Assembly: GCF_047675955.1 (NCBI RefSeq)
Contig: NC_132915.1
Coordinates: forward strand, 12,209,766 to 12,273,765
Length of the DNA stretch: 64,000 nt
Origin: Chlorocebus sabaeus
Taxonomy: Eukaryota; Chordata; Mammalia; Primates; Cercopithecidae
Reading direction: 5' to 3'
Under the pieces are notes generated by a model. That model worked only from the letters and a program-made list of their open reading frames with translations. It ran no database searches and was not told where the DNA came from. The position numbers were made by a program, and so were the translations under genes. Shown here piece after piece: positions 11,661-22,125 of the stretch (position 1 is the first letter of the stretch; every line of letters starts with the position of its first letter).

Positions 11661-12289
11661 ACCTGGGAAGCTCTAGGGAGTCCACTGGGCTCTTGGTGAG
11701 AATTGTATTCTTTAACATCTTATTTCATGTTTGCTCCTTTATCTGTGTTTCTTCTTTATTTGTTTATGATAGGGAGGCTGGAGACAGTTGATTATCATTT
11801 TAGGATTTTAGGGGGAAGATGATGCTTTCCCAGGAAGCTTCCAAGACAGAAGGAAGAGAGGAAGCACTGAGTGGGAGAGACAAGACACTGCTTCTAGAAC
11901 ATGGTGCAGGAAGCCACAGCTTCCTGTTCCAGTCAGAGGAAGCATTGGGTCAGCTTTGGGTTGGGGTGGGTGCGAAGGGGTGGATGGTAATTTCTCTATC
12001 ATTATACAAAACCTGTAGATTGACCAGCTTGCTGCCTTCTTCTGTTTATTGTTCATTTAGAACTACCACCCTGGGACTTCTTTTTTTGAAAGAAAGAGTT
12101 TCAAAAATGGCCAATCCAGCGATCAAGGTGCTTGGGGACAGTTATTTCACAGAAGGTGCTGTGTGGGCGTGGAAGGAGTGTCCACCTCTTGCAAGAATGA
12201 GATTCTTGCTTACTGCAGTGTTAGTATTCAGACGTGCTTGCTTCATCTGCTAGTCAAGATTTTGTCTGGGGTTATTGGTTTAGGGGCAA
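11661..12289. other. Unique non-coding DNA with a G4 motif
   Basis: No gene recognised. A plus-strand G-quadruplex-type motif (four G runs of at least three, loops of 2, 1 and 6) lies at 11958-11980. A 144-aa frame at 11819-12253 has no recognisable domain. Confidence 0.4.
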
Positions 12290-12590
12290 GGGGACAAGTA
12301 AACTGGGGTGGACACTGGGAGACCTGGGCAAAGGGAGCTCAGAAGATGGGCATCTCACTTGGACTTGAGTGGCTAGGGAAGTCCTTCTGGGGGAAGTTAT
12401 GTCTGAATTTCAGCCTCTGGAGCCAGAGAAGAGACTTCTGAGCAGTAGGAACAGAATGTGCTGAAGGCTAGAGAGTGACAGGCACAAATATTGGATGAGC
12501 TACAGATGTTCAGCCTGGTTAGTGCAGAATATGTAAAGGATAAACAAGAAGGCTAGAAAGGGGAGCAGGGTCTGGGCTGTGCTGGGCTTT
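12290..12590. repeat. L2-like ancient repeat (weak)
   Basis: Purine-rich text such as 'tctgagcagtaggaacagaa', 'tgtgctgaaggctagagag' and 'gaaggctagaaaggggagc' resembles the inverted L2-associated sequence at 3780-4130 and 56195-57700. There is no tail and no clear boundaries, so this is a weak call. Confidence 0.3.
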
Positions 12591-13214
12591 TACTCAGATG
12601 TGGCTGTGCTTGCTGGATTGTAGACGCTCTTTCTGTCAGCACCTGCACACAGAGGCTCCTGCTCAGGATAGGGGGGAGAAACTAGAAGAACATGGCACCT
12701 GCTGGAGGAGCCTTGTTTCTATCTTCTTGCTCTTACCTCCTCGGTGCACACAGGCCAAATTTCAACGCTGCCGGCACTTACATTGCTTCACCTGAAGGCT
12801 TTCTCTGTCTTCCAAACTGACTTTCTTGCTGCCAACACATCAGGCTGGGAATGCTAAAAAATTAGGAGCCACACTCAACCGATGAGTCTCAGGATTTGAT
12901 GAATAAAGACCCCAGCTCCCTTACCATGCTCGGTGGAATAACTGGAGTGTGGGTTTGACACTGGCTTTCAGAGTTTCCCTTGTGAGATTAAACTCTATTT
13001 CTTCAAACTTGGACATTCAACTATGCTCAGCACTCAAAGCTCAGGTTTCTGGTGCCCTTTTAATCACCAGGAGCCAGAAAACCTTCCAAATGTGATCCCT
13101 TAAAGATGATTATATTGGCAAGCAGATAGTTTGGTCGCTAAAGAACCACCAGTGCAGAAGTGATCGTGGTGCTATGATTTTAGGGACCCAAGACACTTCT
13201 ATCTTGCTGCCTGG
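12591..13214. other. Unique non-coding DNA
   Basis: No repeat, promoter or coding signal recognised. Confidence 0.4.
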
Positions 13215-13535
13215 TGTATTAGTCAGGAAACCCTAGCTATGCTGCAGAAACAAACAATCCTAAACATCTAAGTGGCTGAAAACAGCAAGGTTTTATTTCT
13301 CCCTTGTGCTAGCTGTCTGTTGCAGATCAACAAAGGGGCATTGTCCTTTTCTGAGAGTCATGCTGAAGGAACTGCCACTCTCTGTAACATTTCTGGCAGC
13401 CACAGTACACGCCTTACATCAGCAATAGAATGTTGAGACTGGAAGTGACACATGCAACTCAGTGGCCAGAAATCTTCCTGCAGGTGTTCCCACAGAGCAA
13501 TGAGAACTGAACACGGCAAGCAGCACCAGTGGCTG
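13215..13535 (-). repeat. Old LTR-like element (ERVL/MaLR group?)
   Basis: It begins 'tgtattagtcaggaaaccct', then 'ctgcagaaacaaacaat', 'aagtggctgaaaacagcaag' and 'ttttatttctcccttgtg', later 'ggaagtgacacatgcaactc' and 'agtggccagaaatcttcc'. This is the layout of an inverted mammalian LTR ending in TGTATTAGTC. A second element with the same start lies at 54422-54826. Family name uncertain. Confidence 0.45.
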
Positions 13536-14459
13536 TCACACTGGCATTTACAGCAGGCTTGCATCTTGTGGGTCTGCTAGGACTGTTCTACCTCTGACGG
13601 GAACGTCGGCATTTCAGCCAGCAGAAAAGGCAGAAGAGAGATGGAGGCTATACTGCTTCCCGTTAAAGTCCGGGTCCAGACACTGCACACATTACCTCAG
13701 TGCATCTCCTATTGGTCCGAATGTGGTGCATGAGCAGCTGGGAATTAGAGTTCTTATGCAAACAGCCATATGGCCAGATAAAACTTGTGGGAAAAATTGG
13801 AGGAGAGATTTTTGGATATCTTAAAGTCTCTGCCACACAGATGATGAGGAAGACACTCTGGCAGAAATTCTACTGCTTTGGGTTGACAGTGGAGTATCTG
13901 GGAAGGATGTGGTGAGGGCATCTTTCGGGGTAGTAGGCTTTCTAAGACAGCACTACCCATTCTATTCTGTTTCTGGCCTTAAAGTACAGACTTCCACAAG
14001 GGGAGACCTTCTTTATGGTGTATTTGGTAAAATACTCAAAAGACAGAGGCTCGGCAAATACTTGTCACAGATAATTTGAGAATTTCCCCGGGATCTAGTT
14101 TTGAGTTGAGTGGCCACGGGAGGTTATGGCTGCTTTTATTTGCTATGAATGAATTTTGTATCTATATAGACAACCACATATCCCCATCACATTTGAAATA
14201 GGGAGGGATCTTACGAAGATCCCTATATTCAATGAAAATTCTATATTTGAAAAGTAGAATTCTATATTCGATGCGAAAAATTCTATATTCGATGAGTAGT
14301 CCCTAAAACAAAGCCTGGAATTTTGACCTAAAGGAGGGTTTTTCCCCTTCTAATTATGATAATATTTGTGTTTATAAGAAAAAAAGTACTGTACACCTTT
14401 ATCAGCAATCATGAAGATTGCAGGGCTGGAGTAGGGATGGATGGGGAGTAGGTATCAGC
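13536..14459. other. Unique non-coding DNA
   Basis: No gene recognised. It contains a short degenerate tandem array, listed separately at 14221-14299. Confidence 0.4.
14221..14299. repeat. Degenerate 18-21-bp tandem repeat, four units
   Basis: Four consecutive units share the core 'tctatattcgatg' or close variants, starting at 14221, 14239, 14260 and 14281. The last two units are nearly identical over their first 14 bases, so part of the array duplicated more recently. Confidence 0.75.
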
Positions 14460-14535
14460 CCAGAATCTGCCATTAACAGCGTGAGTGACTATGGATTAGA
14501 CCTTCCTGGGCCTCAGTTTCCTTATTTATGAAACA
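14460..14535 (+). repeat. MIR SINE fragment
   Basis: Forward MIR core: 'aatctgccattaacagcgtg', 'gactatggattagacctt' and 'cctgggcctcagtttcctt', then 'atttatgaaac'. It ends where the MLT1-like LTR begins. Confidence 0.6.
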
Positions 14536-15050
14536 AAGTGTGGTAGACTGAAGATGGCCACAAGTTCCCATTGACGAGTGGCATCTAATTCCAAGCCTCA
14601 TGAAACTGGGCTAGCCTAAGTAACTTGCTTAACCCATGTGATGTGGCTGGGACTTTGGCTGAGGCAAGCTCAGAAGCAGCCCTCCAGCTTCAGTGTGGGC
14701 CTCTTGGAACATTCTCTCTCATGACCCAGCCACCATGCTGTGAAAACTGCAAGCCACATGGGGAAGCCATGTGCAAACGGACACTTCAGTCTCCAGCCCT
14801 GGAGATTTCGGCTGCCAGTCAGCACCCATACCTGCCCTGGGAGGGAGCCATCTGCCATGTCGAGGCACCCGAGCCTTCAGACGATGCACCGCATCTGACC
14901 ACCGCAACCTCGTGGGAGACTCCAGGTAAGGTGAGAACTTCCAGGTAAGGCCAGAAAACCCCTGAACCCTATACGAGAGAATAAGTGATTGTTTCAAGTT
15001 ACCAGTTCTGGGTGGTTTGTTATGCAGCGACAATTGACTGGATCACCAAG
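14536..15050 (+). repeat. MLT1-type LTR (ERVL-MaLR)
   Basis: It begins 'tgtggtagactgaagatggc' and runs through 'gagccttcagacgatgcacc', 'accgcaacctcgtgggagac' and 'gagagaataagtgattgttt', to the 3' signature 'gggtggtttgttatgcagcg'. Near full-length LTR with an unusual local 19-bp tandem duplication at about 14920-14955 that creates two CAG|GTAAGG words. It abuts the CpG island. Confidence 0.65.
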
Positions 15051-15114
15051 GATTTGTACAGACTTCCTTTCTGGGGCTTTTGAGCTTACTAAGGATCAAT
15101 TCTCAGGAAGTACA

Positions 15115-15575
15115 ACCCGTCCCTCAGGGCGTGTCAGGAGCCTCGGGTCTGCCAAAGCCAAGCCCTGGCGGGCTGAGAGGCCGAGCTGGGGCGCCTGTCA
15201 CTCCTGCGTGCACCGGGCGATCGCGCAGAGTCGGGGGCGTTTCCCGCACACAGAAAGGGAGCGCTCTTGGGGGTAAAGGAAGCTCGCCGCGGGGTAGGGA
15301 CGTCTTTCTAATGTCAGCAGACAGAGGCCGATGCGGGGAGAGTTATCCGCAGATGCGGGAAGAGAGAGGACACAAGAGGCGGAACCGCCTTCTCCTGGCC
15401 TTCCGCAGAGGGGGATCCGGAACCCACAGGGTAAATTTACCCGCGGGAAGCCGCCACCCAGCACCCGGGCCTGGCCGCGCAGGCGCCGAACGCGCTCTCT
15501 TGAGTCCTTTGCTGTAAGACAGTGAGAGAGGAGGGATGAAGTAGGGACAGAGGAGAACGGCGGCGGGCACTCCCA
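15115..15575. promoter_or_regulatory. CpG island, candidate promoter or enhancer
   Basis: By eye about 36 CpG dinucleotides fall in roughly 390 bp (15118-15505), with GC near 65 percent. That gives an observed/expected ratio close to 0.9, far above the flanks. It holds an NRF1-like word (gcgcaggcgc, 15477-15486), a CCGGAA ETS-type core near 15418 and a 14-bp perfect palindrome (gggtaaatttaccc, 15429-15442). No TATA box, conserved frame or clear first exon fixes a direction of transcription. Unmethylated islands of this kind usually mark promoters of genes or long non-coding RNAs. That role is inferred. Confidence 0.75.
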
Positions 15576-15630
15576 CTTCCCTGCTCAACAGCCTGCCTGC
15601 CTGCCTTTCTTGCTGACAGGACCCTGGTTA

Positions 15631-15705
15631 ATGTGCGTGTGTGTGCGCGCGCGTGTGCAGTGTGTGCGCGCACGTGAGAGTGTGTGTGTGTGTGTGTGTG
15701 TGTGT
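15631..15705. repeat. TG/CG alternating tract (Z-DNA type)
   Basis: Alternating purine-pyrimidine sequence with gtgtgcgcgcgcgtgtg and gtgtgcgcgcacgtg blocks, followed by about 12 uninterrupted TG units (15680-15704). The CG-containing part is the strongest Z-DNA-type sequence in the window. It lies about 55 bp beyond the CpG island. Confidence 0.9.
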
Positions 15706-15889
15706 CCAGAGGGCTGGTGAGATGCTAACAGGCCCAAGGCAAAAGCTCCATTCCCTAGTCTTTCCTGCAGTGTGTAGCGACCATATGACACCATTCTGGC
15801 CAGAGACCTAAGTAGAGCTCACTGGATGAAACTTCTAGAAAGTGTGTAAACGGGTGTAAATTCACTTGACGTGAGTTCTTCGCCCTTTG

Positions 15890-15997
15890 CCCATCCCCCT
15901 TTAGCAGCTCTGGGGCTGAGCCTAAGCATTTTCATGTTTCCCAAGTTCCCTGACTGATGCTGATGCTCCAGGGACCACAGCTTGAGCACCACTGCTC
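15890..15997 (+). mobile_element. MER5A-like hAT MITE, partial
   Basis: Right half of MER5A: 'ctgagcctaagcattttcat', 'tttcccaagttccctgactg', 'atgctgatgctccagggacc', then 'acagcttgagcaccactgct', which carries the terminal inverted repeat. The left half is lost. Confidence 0.65.
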
Positions 15998-16814
15998 TAG
16001 GACTCTGGGGCTATGAAAAGCAGTTGTCCAAAGGAATGAGTTGGCAAATCACATGGGAGTGGTTTAAAATTCTTTCCAGTCCACAAAACAACCTAAGGAT
16101 GTCCAGGAGATGGGACAAGTCTGAAGCATTCGAGTAATGACTGGAAGCACAAAGGGAGCTGGACGCCACCACTAATTGTCACCCATGGAGTAAACAACAC
16201 GTGCCTGCGTTCTTCAGGAATGGCGGGGATGCCACCAGAAAAGAGAGTTCTCCTTGACGGCACGTCCACACGCGGCTCCCACTCATCTCTCTCGGCCAGC
16301 CGCCCGCAGCCTGTTCTCCATCACTGTCCAGCCGTTCCCCACCTGCCTCGAGTCTGTGGCGTGGGCCGTGCAAGTGGTTCTCGATCACAGGCATGTTTTA
16401 TCCATCATGACTTGGTTGTTACGATACACAGTGTTTATTTTTCTTCATAAAAAGATGCAAGCTGTGCGCCTCCAAATGCTGGCAGCTCAGAATATTCCAT
16501 TTGTTTGTGAAGAGACAGACTGGATGGCACAATTTCAATCAAACTATGAAATGCAGGCTGGCATGCCTGGAGAGAAAGATCATAACAGTGTGTACTCTTC
16601 TTTCTGAGAAGCCGAGGACTGCACACGTGGTTAACTCATCAGCCCCTGGAAGGCATCCTGGTGGATGTGTTCCATCAGCCCTGGCTAAGCAGGAAGGGGA
16701 CTCTGTCAAAGCTATCTGTCCTCTCCCTGGGGACAGGTGGGGCCACATGACACGTGCTGTGCCACATTGATTCACTCTGGGTGGAAGGGGTTGTGTCCTT
16801 TGAATTCCCAAATG
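15998..16814. other. Unique non-coding DNA
   Basis: No repeat recognised. A mild CpG enrichment at 16255-16390 (about ten CpGs) is too weak to call an island. A 117-aa frame at 16254-16607 has no recognisable domain. Confidence 0.4.
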
Positions 16815-17480
16815 GAAATGGCTAGAGTTTTTTTTTCTAATTACAAAAGTAATAAATGTTCATTTAAATGTTTTCTAGGAATAAAAAGACTCAAGACTAA
16901 ACAACACATGAACAAAAAAGAACTCCATGAGGACTATAATTTCTTCTTGATTTTTATCTATCTGCCTGTCTATAACTGACCTGCCTTTTGCAACCATAGG
17001 GTTCTCTCCAAGTACACACAGAGACATCTATACCTTCATTTTTATGGCTGAATATTATTCCACCATGCAGTTGTATCAGCCCCCTGTTGAGAGACGGTTG
17101 GTTACCGGTTGTCTTTTTCTTAAAAACTATACTATGTTGAACATCCTCATGTGTATGTCTTCCTCCCTTTGTTTTCCTATTTGTTTTGGGTAAACTTCTA
17201 GCAGTGGAATTGCTGGAGAAATGCATTCGATCAACATTCCTGAACTACCCTCCCCAAAGTCTGTGTGAATGACACCTACCCCTGCCACTTATGAGGCTGA
17301 CCCCAGCTTCACACCCTCATTATCACCTCAGGGCACAAATCTTTGTCACTTTCTGGAGTGATTTTCTCTTAGATTTCCCAATGATTAGCATAACTTGACA
17401 TGGAAAACCTTTATATAATAAAGTTTTTATTTTTTCTTATTAACATAAATTGCGGTTATATGAAATATTTTATTGGTTGT
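16815..17480 (-). repeat. Old L1 (L1M/HAL1-type) fragment
   Basis: Inverted L1 3' text: 'ttttatggctgaatattatt', 'ccaccatgcagttgtat', 'agcagtggaattgctgg' and 'ttcccaatgattagcat'. This matches the order found in minus-strand L1M copies. Divergence is large and no open frame survives. Confidence 0.5.
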
Positions 17481-17489
17481 CTGCTTTCT

Positions 17490-17720
17490 TATTTTAGCTT
17501 TCCGTTATGACAATGTTTAAATGTTGAAGAAAGTTGAAATAGTAGTACAATAAACATCCATATATCCTCCATCTAGATCAATTATTTACTTTTGCTATAT
17601 ATAATTTAGCTATTCTTTCTAGGCATTTAAATTTTCAGTACTCTTACAACACTTTGATTGCACCTAACGGAATTTATCAACAATTGTATAATGTCATCTA
17701 ATGTCTAGTGCATAGTCAAA
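17490..17720 (-). repeat. Ancient L1 3'-end-like sequence
   Basis: 'gttgaaatagtagtacaata', 'aacatccatatatcctcc' and 'atctagatcaattatttac' resemble a frequent mammalian 3' LINE sequence (consensus-like 'tagtacaatgaacacccatatac'). Boundaries and family are uncertain. Confidence 0.4.
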
Positions 17721-19863
17721 CTGACCCAGTATATCTAGAGTAGTATTTCCACAGAACAGCTACTACAGAAGATGTGGAGATTCTATTCAGGGGTCTCCAT
17801 CTTGGTTTATGCAACAGAACCATCTGGGACTATATTTTTAACAAGTGCTGGGGATTGAAATCAAAATTCTTCAAGGAAACCATTAAAGAAAAAGTTCTTC
17901 TGGTAGAGAGGTCATAGATCCCAGGCCCTAGTGGAGGTGGGAATTGGGATTTGGGGACTAGAGTATCAGTTTAATGGCAAAACTGGGCCAATGCAGAGGC
18001 CATATAGATTCAGGGACTGATCATGTGGGGAAAGATGGATGAGGAGAGACTTTTGCCACGAGCATTTGTGTCATGGGACCCAGGGACAAGCCATGCATCC
18101 CAGAAGAGAGGGACAGTGAAGACCATAGCCCTCCCTCTGATGCCCACTGTTTCCTAGGGTCAGAGGAGAGGAGCGGCATGGTGGGAGGGTGAGAGTTAGA
18201 CGGCCCCTCCCGGGACAGAGAAGCTTGCCATCCTGGCTCAGCCCAGCCTTGGCTGTATGTGGGATCCTACAGAAAGCAGAGAGCTGGGACTCAGGGAGGG
18301 GGAAGAATGTTTTTGATGGGAAATTTTCCTGCAAGTTAGCAAACTTATCCAGTGACAGGCCCCTGGTACACGAGCAGTGGCAGGGCAGAAAGAAGACAGG
18401 ACTGGTGACTTCCAGCACGGTGTTGTTGTTACAATTTGTCCAGCACAAGGAAAGTGAGTAGTAGTGAGCTAACAGCATTTCAGGAAATGTGATTTGGGTG
18501 TTGGGGGCTGGAGAGAGTGCGGTGGTGGTGCACGGGTCCCGCAGGCTCCCGATGAAGCCATCTTCTGAGTCCAAGATTGTTATGAATTTCCCTTGACCAG
18601 GGCCTGGGCATGCTGATCTTACTCCCTGTGCCCAGTCACCGACGTTTCCAAGGCTTCGTCTTGTTTCTGATGCCCTGCGGAAAAAACAATGGCAGTTTAG
18701 TCTGAAGTTACCCGGATCATTCATTGCCAGCAGAGTTCACTTCATTTAGAACTTGGAACCATCACGGTTTTCAGTAGGACGCTTAATGAACTGGGCCCTA
18801 CGAAATAGGCAATAAACTTCTTGGCCTGCTTACCCGAGTATTGTCTCTCTTGTTCTGACTACAGTCATGTGTTCTATTTTCCCACTTTCTATTAGCTTCC
18901 AGCTAAAGACCAAGCTACATGAGCCCCCTGTGGCCTTCCTTTTGGGAATGGTGGAATTCGGCTGTACATTCACCTTCTGAGCTCCTCAAATGTCTTCCAA
19001 CACTGTTCCAATGGTAGACAAAAAAATTATTGAAAATGAGATTTCCATTGTGGCAGTGGTTTGCTGTCTTCCGTTTTAGAATGTAGTCTTATTTTTTAAA
19101 TATCTTTTTGGATTTATATTAATTTTGATTATGTAAGCTAGCAGAGTGTTTTTAAGGAGGTTGATGATGCCAAACCTAAGAGTTAAAATCCCCTTGTAAT
19201 CACATATAACTCAGAGAAAGGTAGGGGATGCCCCACAGGGAGATGGGGGATGCGTTCGATTTTTGCTCTTTTCCCAAGTGTGGCTTCCTTTTGAAATGTC
19301 TTTGCCTTCGGTTTGAAATCATCAGTCATTTGTTAATCAGTGGCTACAATTCGGTATTTGTAGCAGAGGGAAGGGGGGGGAACAGAGAGGTGAGGTAGGT
19401 GTCAGGCATCAGGGTCTTGGGGTTTCAGTCTCAATTTAGCTATTTCTGAAGCCACCCACTCTGAGGTTGGGTTCCCTCAAATGCTCTATTTTCTTCTGAC
19501 CTTGGACATCTTGCTCCAGATCTGGGACTCCATCAGCACAAATGAGCTCTTCGAAACCAGAATATTGCCTTTTTTATTGCATTTTCTGGGATGGTCAATG
19601 CAAATTCCATCCTCCCTCCCTAGAACTATAATATGAATTTTGTGTTTAACCCTAATTAGAAGAAAACATTGTGAATAAATGGCCTACCTGTAAAATACCT
19701 CTACCATAGCCAGGCTATGGGAGAAAACTCTTGTTATTTCTCAAGTTTGCCTGCGAATTGTCTTATGCACAAATCCCAATTCTCTCATATTTGGAATATG
19801 TGAAAAACTAAAGCATGGAAAATTGAAGTGCTTCAGTCACTTCTCTAGATGACCTGAAACTAC
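17721..19863. other. Unique non-coding DNA
   Basis: The longest frame in unique DNA (217 aa, minus, 18071-18724) lies here. It has no recognisable domain, signal peptide or repeats and no promoter or splice context, so I do not call it a gene. A 'ggtctccatcttggtttatg' stretch near 17790 faintly resembles a MER5 terminus. A 9-G run occurs at about 19372. Confidence 0.4.
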
Positions 19864-19979
19864 TAGCATATGAGCTGTCTGTCCATCCATCCATCCATCC
19901 GTCCATTTGGTCATTCTTTCTACTTCATTTGAATGAATGGATAGATGGATGGATGGGTGGACAGACAGTTCACATGCTA
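19864..19979. repeat. Imperfect inverted repeat with TCCA tetranucleotide arms
   Basis: The left arm 19864-19908 (tagcatatgagctgtctgtc then TCCA units) pairs with the right arm 19935-19979 read in reverse (tagcatgtgaactgtctgtc then TCCA units). Arms are about 45 bp with roughly six mismatches and a loop of about 26 bp. The match extends past the microsatellite into non-repetitive sequence on both sides. It could extrude as a cruciform or fold in RNA. Confidence 0.85.
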
Positions 19980-19999
19980 CGGTAAGCATCTACTCTATT

Positions 20000-20303
20000 T
20001 TTTTTTTCTTTTTCTTTTTTAGAGATGGAGTCTCGCTCTGTCCCCCAGGCTGGAGTGCAGTGGCACGACCTTGGCTCACTGCAACCTCTGCCTCCCAGGT
20101 TTGAGAGATTCTCCTGCCTCAGCCTCCCGAGTAGCTGGGACTACAGGCATGCGCCATCACGCCCGGCTAATTTTTGTATTTTTAGCACAGACATGGTTTC
20201 ACCATGTTGGCCAGGCTGGTCTTGAACTCCTGACCTCAGGTGATCTGCCCGCCTTGGCCTCCCAAAGTGCTAGGATTACAGGCGTGAGTCACTGCGCCCA
20301 GCC
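20000..20303 (-). mobile_element. AluS element
   Basis: Full-length inverted Alu: T-rich tail at the left, then 'gagatggagtctcgctctgt', and a right end of 'gagtcactgcgcccagcc'. The target-site duplication is agcatctactctatt (19985-19999) and agcacctactgtatt (20304-20318), 13 of 15 matching. The insertion sits immediately beside the inverted repeat. Confidence 0.95.
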
Positions 20304-20318
20304 AGCACCTACTGTATT

Positions 20319-21754
20319 AATCATACTTCCTGTTTCTGTAAACTTGATGCTTTCACATCTGCCCTGCACTCCTATGCAGTATACACCTTGCTCTGGACAA
20401 CCCACTAATACGCCTGAGTCACCTTGCCTGGGTGACTCCTGTCCCCTTCATTGCCTCCTCTGGGGAGTGTACTTTTAAAACACAAACTGGCCAATCTAGA
20501 ATCCACACCTCCATCTACCTCCCTGATTGGGTTTTCACACTCAAAAGAGGAGGCGAGAGCTGGCACAGGTGAACAATTTAGAGGCGGAGGGAATATTAGA
20601 ACCAAATGTTTCTCTTTCCTCTGTGAATCAAGGGGCTAGTGGAGGCTGAAGGTGTAAGACAGCAGTGCAGGGCATGCTGAAGGCCCCATGAAGAGGGGAA
20701 TACACAGCACACAGCCAAAGGCGTGTATTTCATCTTATTGAGCGTGTGCCGAGTTGCATTTTATCCTCATGGAGCTGACAGTCTGGCCAGGAGGCAGGCA
20801 GACTCACCCCCAGCTATGAGAACTAAGCAGAATGCAGAATGTGCTCCAACAACTAACCGTGAGCATCGCAGTGGGGAACCAGGAGAAGTTTCCCAGAGGA
20901 CATGGACTTTGAGTTGTCTTAATGGATGTAGGGAGGCCAACCGACTGAGAAAAAAAGGGGACTATCCTTTGGTTGCAAATCTGGCAAGCAGAAACGTCAA
21001 CCCCCCTCAGCAAAAAAAATAAAAGTAAATCCAAAGGATGCTGGTAGAGGGTGAGGATGGATTTAAAACGGTGCCTGCTGCTTTTTCTCCATCTTGGAGC
21101 ATGGAGAGCCTCGGCAGCTTCTGAACAGCGATGAGCGTGTTTCTAATTATCACATCAAGCCTTTGATCTGCTTTAATTGTTTGTTTCCCCCTGCAAACGC
21201 AAATTTGACTCACTGGTGCTGTGTTTAGCCAGCTGCTCCGCTTGGAGGTGCTCGGCACTGGGCCATGTCTGTTTCCCAAATGAGACACAAACGCCCTGGC
21301 TTGGGTTCAGCCCTGCACAGATTGAGCTCCTACTATGCGCTCGGTGATGGGGAGTGCAGGAACTGATAGGGTCGCTGTCTGAGGTTGCCTTGCATGGTTC
21401 TGAGTCTCACTCTCTTTCCACCCTGCCCCACTCCCAGCCCCCAGGAGATTCTGGAAGAAGACAGAAGACAGTAGGATAAAATTCTGATCAAATCAGAACC
21501 CAATATACAGAAATATGAACATCTTGCAGGTGAGTCAAAACTGGAGACTGCCAATTTTTAAAATAAGTTTTCTGGGTAGGTCTTGTGGGATTTACAGTTT
21601 CAGCTCTGCATCTGAAGTGTCCGCATCTCTATTGTAAAACCTTCAGTAGTCATCAGATGCAGATGTATGTGGTTCACCTGATTGGCTTACTAAAGCAGGG
21701 GACAGTCATGCCAAAACAAAATGGTCTTTAAATACAGGCTTATGAATTGCAGAA
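20319..21754. other. Unique non-coding DNA
   Basis: Nothing firmly recognised. 'gagctcctactatgcgctcg' near 21324 faintly resembles an L2/MIR tail. Short frames only. Confidence 0.4.
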
Positions 21755-21829
21755 CTGAAAAATACTTTATTCAGGTATATTCTACATATCATATGCTTCA
21801 TTCATTTCAAGTGTATAGTTCAATGAATT
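21755..21829 (-). repeat. L1 3'-end-like fragment
   Basis: 'atactttattcaggtatatt' followed by 'tcaagtgtatagttcaatga' resembles the widespread inverted L1M 3' text (aagtgtacaattcagtg). Interrupted at its right edge by the Alu. Confidence 0.4.
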
Positions 21830-22125
21830 TTTTTTTCTTTTTTTTGAGACGGAGTTTTACTCTTGTTGCCCAGGCTGGAGTGCAATGGTGTGATCTCGGC
21901 TCACTGCAACTTCTGCCTCCCAGGTTCAAGTGATTCTCCTGCTTCAGCCTCCGAAGTAGCTGGGATTACAGGCACCTGCCACTACGCCCAGCTAATTTTG
22001 TATTTTTAGTAGAGACAGGGTTTCACCACGTTGGCCAGGCTGGTCTCAAACTCCTGAGCTCAGGTGATTCACCCGCCCCTGCCTCCCAAAGTGTTGGGAT
22101 TACAGGTGTGATCCACCTCGCCGGG
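21830..22125 (-). mobile_element. AluS element
   Basis: Inverted Alu with T tail, 'gagacggagttttactcttg', the central 'tatttttagtagagacaggg', and a right end of 'gtgatccacctcgccgggc'. Left-arm text fits AluS. The extreme 5' end is followed by an Alu-like 'atggtggtgcgtgc', so the boundary is approximate. Confidence 0.92.

Noticed and set aside
16255..16390. Second CpG island
   Set aside because: Only about ten CpGs in 135 bp and too short, with ordinary sequence around it.
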